DNA of 64,000 nucleotides from Thermoguttaceae bacterium (GTDB taxonomy: Bacteria; Planctomycetota; Planctomycetia; Pirellulales; Thermoguttaceae). The notes under the pieces were generated by a model. That model made no database searches. It saw only the letters and a program-made list of their open reading frames with translations, and was not told the origin of the DNA. Below are positions 29,401 to 36,011 of the stretch, one piece after another. Within the stretch, counting starts at the first letter, position 1. The number at the start of each line of letters is the position of its first letter. Position numbers and translations under genes: made by a program. The stretch covers positions 31,090 to 95,089 of the forward strand of contig JAFRXD010000029.1 in NCBI GenBank assembly GCA_017441605.1, written 5' to 3'.

Positions 29401-32400
29401 GAGATTAGCGATCGTCCGGGTTCCCGGCTCGGAGAGAGTGATGTTGGAGTAGGAATCGAACGTCTCGTCGGTTCCGTACTGAATAACGTATTTCTGGGCG
29501 TTGGCGACCGAGGCGACGTCGAGGGTTATCGACGAGGCGGTTCGGATCGGAATCGAAACGATCGGACGCTTCAAGACGTTCGCGGGGGACGGAGCGTTGA
29601 TAACTAACTCGTAATCGCCAACGTAAAGGCTGTCAACGAAGAAATAGTAATTCCCCGCGTCCAAACCGTCCAAGGAAATCGTCTTAACCCCTTCGCTTGT
29701 CAAAGTAGCCGATTTAAGGTATTGTCCACCGGCGTCATAAAGGGCGAAATAGCAATAGGAACTCGGGTCGAAATTAACTTGAACATAGGAACTCGAAGTT
29801 CCCTGAGCCGCGAGCGAGAAGCCGTAGTAATCGTTATCGTAATTGTTGTGGAACGTCGCTTCGAACCGGTTTTGTTCGAATAACGTCCCAAAATCGTAAA
29901 GTTCGTCTCGGTTATCGTTCGGTTCGTAGACGTCGAATAGAGACGGATCGTCCGGGACGTAAGCGGAGATCGTCGCCCTACCAAAGGACCATCCGGAATC
30001 GAGATAATCGTTGGCGATCGCCTTAACGCGAAAATAGTATTCGGTCTCCGGCGTTAGGTCCTTGATCTTATGTTCCCCGGCGGTCATATAGGAGATCGTC
30101 GAATAAGAACCGAAGTCGGGATCGGTTCCGTACTGCAAAACGTATTCTTGAGCGTTTGCGACCTGATTGAGGGAAATCCAAACGCCCGCGCCGAGAGGGT
30201 AAGAAGAAGAGAAAGAGTAAAGATAGTTAATTAAAGGACGATCCAACGCGTTCGCCGCAAGCGCGGTTGGGGGCGAGATTTCGAGGAAATAAAACCCGCC
30301 GCTCGCGTTATCGGAATCGTTGTAAACGCGCAAGTAATAGGTTCCGGCGGACAAATTGGCGAGCTTCGCTGTTTCTAAGCCGCTCTCAACTTCTTCGGAA
30401 CTGAAGACTTGCCAATAACCCTGACCGTTGTAGTCTTTGTAGAGATCGAATTGAATTCGACCGCCGATGACCGCCGGATCGTAGGAAAGACGGACGTAAT
30501 TCTCGTCGCCGCCGTTGGCGGGAATCGTAAATCGAATCCAATCCTCGTCGGACGGGGAATCCAGGTTCAAATTGTAGGTCCTTTTTTTCGACAGGGTTCC
30601 CAAGTCGCGCGCTGTTTCAAATTGGTCGTTTGACTCGAACCGATCCCGCGCCGCGATAAGCGCGCTCGTCGTCCGCCAGCGAGACTCTCCACCTCCGTCC
30701 GCCTGCGCCTTGACGCGGAAATAGTAGTTCTCGTTTCGCGTTAGGTTTGAAATTGAATAGGTTACCGCCGCGTCGAAGGTTTTCTGATCAAAGTTGTTAA
30801 AGTCGGGATCCAAACCGTATTGGACGACGTATTTGCTCGCCCCTTCGATCGCGCCGATCGTCAAATTTGCGGTCGTTCCCGAAACTTGAACAGACAGACT
30901 CGGACGTTGAATCGCGTTTGTTTCCGGCGCGGATATTTCGAAGGAATAAGTCCCTTCACTGTTGGAATAGTTGTAAACCCGAAGGTAATAATCTCCCGAC
31001 GGTTTGCCGCTTAACGAGATGATCTTTGCGCCGCTCGGCAACGTTTCGGAATACCACCAAACGCGTCCCTTTTCGTCGCAGAGTTCCATATAGGTATAGC
31101 TAACGCTCTGTCGCGTTAAACGGACATAATGATCCTCGTTCGTCTCTCCGTCGATCGTAAAGAGGTAGTAGTCTTGGTCGCCGGAGTGATTTATGTTGGC
31201 CGCGAAGGAGCGCGTCCCAGAGATTATGCCGAGGTCGTTCGCGGTCTCCATCGACTCGTTCGGCTCGCCGTCTAGGTGTTCGGGGGGCGGCGCGGCCGTA
31301 ATGTAATAGGCGCCCAAGCTACCATAATCAGTGTAAATAACGTCGCCCCCTTCAACGAGCCCCGTCCCCTCGACGGATAGATAGTAAGTTCCCGCGCCCG
31401 GGATCGTCGCGACTGCGTTGAGCGTATCGGTCGGGTCGAACGTTTGAAGAAGCGCGCCCCCCGCGTCGTAAAGATTGAGAAGAACGTCGAGATTGGTAAT
31501 CCCCTCGCCGAGTCCGCCCACCGTGAGATCGACGGAGCCGGAGGTTGTAAACGTAAAAAAGTCGACGTCGGTATTTTGCTCGATAATACCGGTCGCTAGC
31601 GTTTCAGAAGCGCCGAAAACTAGCGAAGTGGCGCCGAAGCGCGAATTGGAATGGTCGTCCGCGCGATATCCAACGACCCCGGCGATGATGGCCAAGTCGT
31701 CTTCCGTTTGATTGGCGCCAACGTATTCCCCTTTCGACCACTGCGTTAAAGGTTCGTTATATCCGGTTCCCATAATCGGTTGCCAACCATTAGCGCCATT
31801 GGCGTACTCGGGATCGGCCTGGTTTGTGTCGCCGTCGTGACTTAATCCCAACGTGTGCCCCACTTCGTGAGAGATGGCCGACGCTATATTTTTGTTATCG
31901 CGAACGCCTTCCTCCGCAAAAACAAAACAGGGACAATCTTCGTTATAAGAGAAAGAGCCTAGGAGGGCCACGCCTCCGGCGGGAGTATAGAAGTAATCGC
32001 TATATTTTCCGCCAATAGCGACCCTTACGCCAAAAACGTTGTCCGTCGCGTTCGTCTTGACGAGCGCGGCGGTTCCGGGATCTTTGGTCGTTACGTTAAC
32101 GTTAAACGGCGCGTAGTCTTCGCTGACGCGGAGCCATATTTCATAGATATTGCGAAGCTCGTCGTTGTTAAACGAACTGGGATTGTCGTCGCGATCGTAC
32201 GGCGGCGTAACGACTGGATGCGTAATCGATACTACATTGCCGTTTTCATCTCTGGTCTGTTTCCAGTAGTTGCCGGAATACGAATTGCCGTCGAAATCGA
32301 GAAAGATCGTGTAGTCCGAACCGGGATTATTGTTCAAATTGAAAACGAAACCGGCGGACAAGTTGTCCGGATCTTGCCCGGCTTCCGTCAATTTTTGGTC

Positions 32401-32691
32401 AAGTATCCCGTCGACAAGCCATTGGTTAGGCCACCATGCGGTAGTGTTCAACGGCCAAGCGGGATCTTGAACCGACGAAACGTTTTGGGGAACGGCGCAT
32501 ATTTGTTCCACAACGACCCCGTTGTCAATGCCCGTCTCGTAAGGCGAGGCGCTAAGGAGTTGTCGATCTTCGAGCGACTCGACGAGCAGAGAGCGCAACT
32601 TGACCGCGCGAGCTTTCTTCGCGTGAGACCGCGCTTTGGCAAAAGAGTGAAAGAGGTCGAATAAACCGCGATGGGAGGGATTGGCGTCCAT
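23446..32691 (-). CDS. Giant secreted multidomain protein: metzincin protease, pre-peptidase, fibronectin-III-like and leucine-rich repeats
   Basis: A 3081-residue protein. Its N-terminus carries the planctomycete export motif LLVESLEDRQLLS (residues about 35-47) after a basic stretch. Residues about 120-345 are a metzincin-type zinc peptidase with HEVGHTLGLSHD (His275, Glu276, His279, His285) and a Met-turn candidate PIMGTGY. The rest alternates about nine pre-peptidase C-terminal (PPC) domains, each opening with E-x-N-D...DLG and containing D-x-D-[YW]-[YF]-x-F, with about thirteen fibronectin-III-like modules ending in YYFRVKA. An internalin-like leucine-rich block lies at about residues 1475-1685. 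No dockerin or sortase signal is seen at the C-terminus. Probable role: extracellular adhesion and proteolysis of proteins or glycoproteins. The ATG follows AAGGA with 6-nt spacing. Confidence 0.88.
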   Translation of the reverse strand: MDANPSHRGLFDLFHSFAKARSHAKKARAVKLRSLLVESLEDRQLLSASPYETGIDNGVVVEQICAVPQNVSSVQDPAWPLNTTAWWPNQWLVDGILDQKLTEAGQDPDNLSAGFVFNLNNNPGSDYTIFLDFDGNSYSGNYWKQTRDENGNVVSITHPVVTPPYDRDDNPSSFNNDELRNIYEIWLRVSEDYAPFNVNVTTKDPGTAALVKTNATDNVFGVRVAIGGKYSDYFYTPAGGVALLGSFSYNEDCPCFVFAEEGVRDNKNIASAISHEVGHTLGLSHDGDTNQADPEYANGANGWQPIMGTGYNEPLTQWSKGEYVGANQTEDDLAIIAGVVGYRADDHSNSRFGATSLVFGASETLATGIIEQNTDVDFFTFTTSGSVDLTVGGLGEGITNLDVLLNLYDAGGALLQTFDPTDTLNAVATIPGAGTYYLSVEGTGLVEGGDVIYTDYGSLGAYYITAAPPPEHLDGEPNESMETANDLGIISGTRSFAANINHSGDQDYYLFTIDGETNEDHYVRLTRQSVSYTYMELCDEKGRVWWYSETLPSGAKIISLSGKPSGDYYLRVYNYSNSEGTYSFEISAPETNAIQRPSLSVQVSGTTANLTIGAIEGASKYVVQYGLDPDFNNFDQKTFDAAVTYSISNLTRNENYYFRVKAQADGGGESRWRTTSALIAARDRFESNDQFETARDLGTLSKKRTYNLNLDSPSDEDWIRFTIPANGGDENYVRLSYDPAVIGGRIQFDLYKDYNGQGYWQVFSSEEVESGLETAKLANLSAGTYYLRVYNDSDNASGGFYFLEISPPTALAANALDRPLINYLYSFSSSYPLGAGVWISLNQVANAQEYVLQYGTDPDFGSYSTISYMTAGEHKIKDLTPETEYYFRVKAIANDYLDSGWSFGRATISAYVPDDPSLFDVYEPNDNRDELYDFGTLFEQNRFEATFHNNYDNDYYGFSLAAQGTSSSYVQVNFDPSSYCYFALYDAGGQYLKSATLTSEGVKTISLDGLDAGNYYFFVDSLYVGDYELVINAPSPANVLKRPIVSIPIRTASSITLDVASVANAQKYVIQYGTDETFDSYSNITLSEPGTRTIANLEANTRYYFRVKATATGYSDSAWTTFTARTGDAFELNDDRESAWDLGTLSGESTRQASLHNATDVDWYKFELAAKGDANSYIALNYANYGGLNVDAKLYDSFDALVGLSTDETGVEKISLNGKSAGTYYLRVYNGGTSNSEADYELFVSAPAPASRRLSAPVVTASTTKNAAVLKITAVANASKYVVHYSEDPTFSTYSEKIYLNAGSKTISGLASGTTHYFRAMAIADGYEDSEWTVFDAATKAEPLVEPTVAATGKLGRLEVEIGKVANATGYVLEIDENPDFSNARRELYSEPGTKTLDGLEIGTTYFLRVKATSERCLDSTWATASASTLDYNAGDVAALAALNFENWTPFAAEFNDEGRLISLEFLSSPFPYEYEVVDLSACDALERLYFYNVFCESVNLSGCANLTYLHCNSFKLSSLDLSGLVNLKEIECCWNRNLTDINLAGCSSLEYVDCYENEVLARLNLSGCSNLKELYCESNALSSLDLSDCENLEVLFCYHNALSSLDLSDCEDLTALDCSYNELTELDLSELANLTGLDCSNNKLTELDLSENPNLGELHFQSSGVESIDLSSNLLLTRLKFDDECETINLSAVNRADITVLWTEPFVFDSSGREVGSIDGLTPWTIPATAVDVYTIMNLEEEEEVITTIYLNGEPNDAMETATDLGAIVGTRNVNGELATGSDVDYYKFSITSPGDNDYLKVTYVQSGSFDVDITVYNSEGSYVAGRSGTTGVENVSLKDWADGEYFVKIYNYRSSSGVGGNYSLEIYANETNALSSPNLAVQVASPEVAVEIGAVEDASAYVLQYGTDREFNEFTQETRAEAGTWTLTGLTPNAPYFFRVKSISDDGRESRWTSVDRLIANPDPFETNDSMPRARDLGTLTEAVSYHLNLDSSRDVDWFAFTTVANGGPEGSIRLVCDGAPENADLVFDLYGEYERWYNDYYEYDEEGGEYYYPGYYATETYEFKSDVKTISFENLPAGNYYLRVYNRDRVGLPYSLEIVPPSPLVENELDRPCLETDDSFYSHYWYFNYFDATYDSMDISWSIVPNAVNYVLEYGTDPTFATSTTIVYSALVGETHYEEYDDYGAIYDFAYRHRVKNLTPSTTYYFRVKATAPGYLDSLWTGVGTLTTDAIPDDPSPYDAYEPNDSFSSAYDLETIAGVANLPQLSLHSNSDRDWYKFSIGATGTSSSYVKLLYSHNEDIGIDIDVKLYDSGYNLLKSSTKMTGEENISLEGLAPGDYYLYVYNYLSASEPPVPYSLTISAPSNVLKRPSVSIPTQTASSITLDVASVENAQKYVVQYGTDPTFDSYSNVSFSASGAQTIANLDVNTRYYFRVKATATGYSDSNWTTFDAVTIDAYESNDTLESAFDLGELAGESTYTANISSSADKDYYKFTILDEGKIDSYVAVSSGSLDAYLYNSTGALISLSTDDRREERVPLYGIPAGTYYLFVEYDADASSNFNPRGVLYDLTINAPIPTPKLETPTFASTASTSTSITLNIGIVQGAESYVVEYSRNNKFQSSTVLTRSEPGTMTISGLTIGATYYFRIKAVAEECYDSEWTSISAKTQPSAGPRLATPVIGLSGTKTAIVVKIDAVEDAQKYVVQYSTDSTFATYSEKIYASAGTKTISGLPTQTGYYVRVKAIATGHDDSVYATGRVYTSTDKCAVPTLKFSATKTAIVVNIGAVDKAEEYVVEYSVNSDFSNSTTRIFSGAGAKTISGLTFGTPYYVRVKARSSIANDSGWNDNNGKPIAAGQLAVPTFFASKVGSDFINVRCYNSAGASGFEVMWSTSSDFSDAQYAQAPASSGIVSLTGLNPNTKYYYKVRALGDNVSRVDSSWSVIVGNATTKAATPLPAPVAPSVSPTKTAVVIKLVAVENATNYVLEYGTDPTFATVATKNYSTVGAKTISGLSSGTTYYFRLKATAVGYSDSEWTTFEALTLGGSQAPTSSALLDDDSPFENYFEQDDLDAFWDVLAESLTK
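25355..25600 (-). repeat. Duplicated segment, copy A, within the giant gene
   Basis: About 246 bp that align without gaps to 29342-29587, exactly 3987 bp (1329 codons) away. It codes for a fibronectin-III-like module containing ASSITLDVAS and NTRYYFRVKATATGYSDS. Confidence 0.8.
27640..28240 (-). repeat. Leucine-rich repeat array in the giant gene
   Basis: About nine units of roughly 21 residues (63 bp) of the pattern LSSLDLSDCENLEVLFCYHNA, rich in Cys, Asn and Ser. Neighbouring units are very similar in DNA as well (for example 27840-27960), which suggests growth by unit duplication. Confidence 0.85.
29342..29587 (-). repeat. Duplicated segment, copy B, within the giant gene
   Basis: Gap-free partner of 25355-25600; the similarity continues at the protein level into the adjoining PPC domain. 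Confidence 0.8.
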
Positions 32692-33134
32692 AGGAATTCC
32701 TTGCGCGTAAAAACCGGGAGATTAAACGCGAGACGCGGGTTGGCTTTCGCCTAGTCGCGAATCGCGATCAAGGGTCGGAGACCTATGACTGAGGTCTTCG
32801 ACCCCGACAAACCCGGAGCGTCTTGAGGCGACGTTTCGAGTTGTTCGGGTTAGGGGGAGGGCTCGTTGTTGGGGACGAGAACGTTGTGAACGACGACGAA
32901 AATCGATCGCGAGCGCTGCGAGACGCCTCGAACCGCAAAACGATTGGTTTGATTGGGAGGTTTTGACGTCGCTTTCGCGTCGACTCCGAACGAAGCCCGC
33001 TCTGCGGCGCTTGTCGTAACATACCGTGTATTAGAGGGTTGCGAAATGTCTTGCCCGTCAAAAACGACGTTAAACTGGGTAAGATTCGACAAGAAGTTTT
33101 AGGTTCTTGCCAATCGCGTCGCAATCCCCCGTTT

Positions 33135-33160
33135 AGCTCTAGTATGCTATTTATAGAGCT
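33135..33160. repeat. Inverted repeat in the upstream region of the giant gene
   Basis: AGCTCTA (33135-33141) and TAGAGCT (33154-33160) flank an AT-rich 12-bp centre containing CATACT- and TATAAA-like hexamers on the minus strand. It could be a regulator-binding site over a promoter. Confidence 0.35.
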
Positions 33161-33576
33161 TTAAATGACGTCGGAACGACAAAAATCATATTTTGTTGCA
33201 GGTTCAATCGTTAAAATCGACATTTCGCTCGCTCAAGAACCTTTGACGTCTTGCGCGATCTTGCCCAAATTAACAGCGTGCTCATTTGAGCTCCTTTTTC
33301 CCCGAGTCTACAGCGCGCTTACCGACAAAGAAATTTGTGAAAGCGTATCGAAATCGCGCAAAAATGCGCTCGGATTTTTTTGCGCGTCCTTTTCTATATT
33401 GCGCGAATTAGCCAGATCGGCAATTCATTAGAACCGTCAAAACCGCTTTATCCGCCCTCCGCTCAATCGAGTAAACGCCCCCTCGTCCGTCGCTCGCTTA
33501 AACCCGTGAAAAAAGAAGTTGGCGGATTTCCGCGAGGGCGCGTCCTCGACGCTCGCGTCAACCCAACCTCGTAACC

Positions 33577-33616
33577 AAAAAAGAAAGCGCCGGAAAGCCA
33601 ACCTTTCCGACGCTTC
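33577..33616 (-). terminator. Terminator of the DUF1559-like membrane protein gene
   Basis: On the minus strand, GCGTCGGAAAGG-TTGG-CTTTCCGGCGC followed by TTTCTTTTTTGG. Confidence 0.82.
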
Positions 33617-33646
33617 GCAATCAATCGCCAACCTCAACGAGCCCAA

Positions 33647-35797
33647 CTAATTCGCCGCCGCCTCTTCGCTCGGCTCCTCGACCGCGTCCTCGCTAGGCTC
33701 TTCCCTCGGCTCCGGAATCCCTTTGAGAATCGCGTCGTAGCGCGTTCGGGGCTCAACTTCCGAAACGAATCGAACCCCGCCGCTGGCGGCGACGTAGTTC
33801 AAACCTCCGGCGTGCTTGGACCCCGCGCCTCCCTCTTGGGTTTTCGCTTCGAGTCCAAACGTTTGGAGAAAGACCTCTTGCGAGATCTCCTCGTCCGGCT
33901 TCGTCCAAACGACGGGCGTTCGCCGCTCGACGATCAGCGCTTGGTTCGCCGTTTCGCGATTCTCGCGCGCGAAAAGATCCGCCAGGCTTTTGCCTTGCCC
34001 CGACTCGTCGAACGCCGCGTCCTCGGTTCCGAGCAGAGCGGAGTAGCAAGTCTCCCCGGGCGCGCTAAATTCCGCGGCCGGGCAGCGATAGACGCTCGGC
34101 GCCGACTCTTGGAACTTGACGTTCGCTTCCGAGTTCCAAGGCTCGTCCAATTTGATTTGGTCGTAAAGCGCTTTTTCTTCGGCGCCGAGGTACGGCAGAA
34201 TTAAAACCCGCCAGCTTTGAAGCGGTTTTCCTTGCGCGTCGACCGTAAACGCCGGGGGAAGGGCGCCTTTGTCCGCCTGATGCGCGAGGAGCGCGTTCGC
34301 GATTCGCTTCACGTTAACAACGCACTCGATCCGGCGCAGCGCGCTCGCGTAGGCTTCGCAAGCCGGAAGGAGGAGATTCATAAACGCCCGCGCCGTCTTT
34401 CCCTCTTGGGAGTTCGCGCCGGGCAACTCTTTTTCGTAGGACTCCAAATCGAACGGCGCTCCGCTCGCGATCGCCTCGCGGTGATCGTCGCACACCTTTT
34501 GGACGTAGGCGAGATACTTTTGGTCGTTGAACCCGCCTCGAATCGCGACCGAGCGCTCCGACGCCCAGGCCCAAGCCTTGACGAGCGCGCCGGGCTCGTC
34601 GCTCTCGATTCCGTCGAGTCCGGCTTCGATCGCGCGCATAAATTCGGAACCGCCCCCGGTTCGTCGCGCGACGGCGTAATCCTGCGCGATCGAGAACACG
34701 AGGAATCGATGCTCGTCGAAAAGTCCTTGCTGGATTCGCGCCTCGAAGTCGAACGATTCGAACAAATCGCGCCAGAGTTTCGCCTCGCGCTCGAGAATCT
34801 CGGCGGTCGGCGCCGTTTTCGGACTGTCGTCCAACCCGATCGCGGCGGCGATTCCAACGAGCGCGATCCCGACGAGATTTTCGACCATGCATCTGCCCTC
34901 GCCGTCCAGTAATCGCTTGCCCATAAGGAGTATCGATTCCACGTCGTCGAGCGCCCCGGAGAAGTCCCCTTGACCGATTCGATAATGGGCGCGTATCGCG
35001 AACATTCTGGCGATTTCGCGCTGGGACTGGACGTCCGGAAGCAAAAGGCTCAGGAACGCTCCCGGCTTCTCGTCGACAAATCGCCACATCCGAAATTTAG
35101 GCGAGCGAACCGCGCGCGAGAGAACGTCGTAAACGTCTTGGTTTTCTTCCAGCCACTTGGCGGCGACCGGGAATTCCTCGGGCGTCCACGTTCTGCCGAG
35201 CAGCGCGTCGTAGGCGTCTTGATATTCTTGGTAAGTCGCGCGCCCCGGCTTTTCCTCTTGGTTTTCCCAATAGGAGTCGACGCCTTCCCTCCCTTCGGGC
35301 TCCGTTCCGGTTATACCGTTCTTGAGAAGATAGGAGCGCAGATCGAGCCGATCAAAAAAGGTCGGCTTGACGTTGGGATCGAGTCCAAAAATTTCGCAGG
35401 CGGGCTTCCAAAAAGTCTCCCACCAGTCCGCGCGCTCCGTCGGGACTTTTTCCCAAAGAACCCGATCCGCTATCGCCTTTTGTTCTAGGAGTATCGGACC
35501 GAAAGATTGAAGGAGGAGTTTCCACCCGTTTTCGTCGGCGGGGAGAACTTCGCGCTCTTGAGTCAAATTGTAGAGCGCGCGGTAGTCGAGCCCGACTCCG
35601 TTCGCGTAATCGGGCGAAGCGGTCGTCGCGTCCGCCGTCTTAATTTCGCGCAATGGAACGTCGCGACTCTTCTCGTATCCGTACCTGCCGAGCGCGCAGA
35701 CAATCAGAATCGCGACGACGATCAAGAGCGTCTTGCCGCGCTTGGAGCGCTTAGGCTCCTCTTGGGGTTGTGAATCGGTTTTCGTTTTTTCGGACAT
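33647..35797 (-). CDS. Membrane-anchored protein with a C-terminal DUF1559-like domain
   Basis: A 716-residue protein. After a basic cytosolic tail (KRSKRGK) there is one membrane helix, TLLIVVAILIVCALGRYGY (about residues 24-42), instead of a prepilin leader. The middle, about 50-480, is a helical domain I do not recognise. The last 220 or so residues resemble DUF1559: NVKRIANALLAHQADKGALPPAF, SWRVLILPYLG, and a diverged terminal motif (KHAGGLNYVAASGGVRFVS) in which the usual Asp-Gly of H-X9-DG is Ser-Gly. It ends in a Glu/Pro-rich tail. The exported domain is expected outside the membrane; the function is unknown. The ATG at 35797 follows GAGGAAAACT, with a strong promoter 136 bp upstream. 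Confidence 0.8.
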   Translation of the reverse strand: MSEKTKTDSQPQEEPKRSKRGKTLLIVVAILIVCALGRYGYEKSRDVPLREIKTADATTASPDYANGVGLDYRALYNLTQEREVLPADENGWKLLLQSFGPILLEQKAIADRVLWEKVPTERADWWETFWKPACEIFGLDPNVKPTFFDRLDLRSYLLKNGITGTEPEGREGVDSYWENQEEKPGRATYQEYQDAYDALLGRTWTPEEFPVAAKWLEENQDVYDVLSRAVRSPKFRMWRFVDEKPGAFLSLLLPDVQSQREIARMFAIRAHYRIGQGDFSGALDDVESILLMGKRLLDGEGRCMVENLVGIALVGIAAAIGLDDSPKTAPTAEILEREAKLWRDLFESFDFEARIQQGLFDEHRFLVFSIAQDYAVARRTGGGSEFMRAIEAGLDGIESDEPGALVKAWAWASERSVAIRGGFNDQKYLAYVQKVCDDHREAIASGAPFDLESYEKELPGANSQEGKTARAFMNLLLPACEAYASALRRIECVVNVKRIANALLAHQADKGALPPAFTVDAQGKPLQSWRVLILPYLGAEEKALYDQIKLDEPWNSEANVKFQESAPSVYRCPAAEFSAPGETCYSALLGTEDAAFDESGQGKSLADLFARENRETANQALIVERRTPVVWTKPDEEISQEVFLQTFGLEAKTQEGGAGSKHAGGLNYVAASGGVRFVSEVEPRTRYDAILKGIPEPREEPSEDAVEEPSEEAAAN

Positions 35798-35932
35798 AGT
35801 TTTCCTCGAGTTTTTCTCGAAAAGGCGCGCGAGCTCGAGCCCGCGCTAAGGCAATTCCCGCGACGTTCCCAAAAAAGCGCGTCTCGTTCCGGTTCCGGAA
35901 CTCTTTTTCAAGGAAACAGTCAAACTTCCTCT

Positions 35933-35961
35933 AGTATAATCGACTTCGACTCCTCGTTCAA
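35933..35961 (-). promoter_or_regulatory. Promoter of the DUF1559-like membrane protein gene
   Basis: On the minus strand, TTGAAC (35961-35956), a 17-bp spacer, TATACT (35938-35933). Confidence 0.72.
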
Positions 35962-35968
35962 GTTTTTT

Positions 35969-35990
35969 GGCGCCGTCGCGAGACGGCGCC
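35969..35990. terminator. Perfect hairpin after the glycosidase operon
   Basis: A 9-bp stem GGCGCCGTC / GACGGCGCC with a 4-nt loop, 22 bp past the stop at 36012. No T-run follows on the minus strand, so it may be a Rho-assisted end or a 3'-end stabiliser. Confidence 0.5.
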
Positions 35991-36011
35991 GTTCTCTCGT
36001 TCGACCGCGAA

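Larger units (their letters stand above)
32692..33646. other. Intergenic stretch of 955 bp upstream of the giant gene
   Basis: No gene with a ribosome site or recognisable product was found on either strand. It must hold the promoter of the giant gene, but I see no clear -35/-10 pair; TTGACG at about 33062 (minus strand) lacks a good -10. A dyad AGCTCTA / TAGAGCT lies at 33135-33160. The terminator of the next minus-strand gene is at 33577-33616. The region 33165-33560 is AT-richer and unexplained. Confidence 0.45.

Noticed and set aside
33165..33431. Plus-strand frame of 88 codons in the gap upstream of the giant gene
   Set aside because: No ribosome-binding site, no recognisable family, and base use unlike real genes around it.
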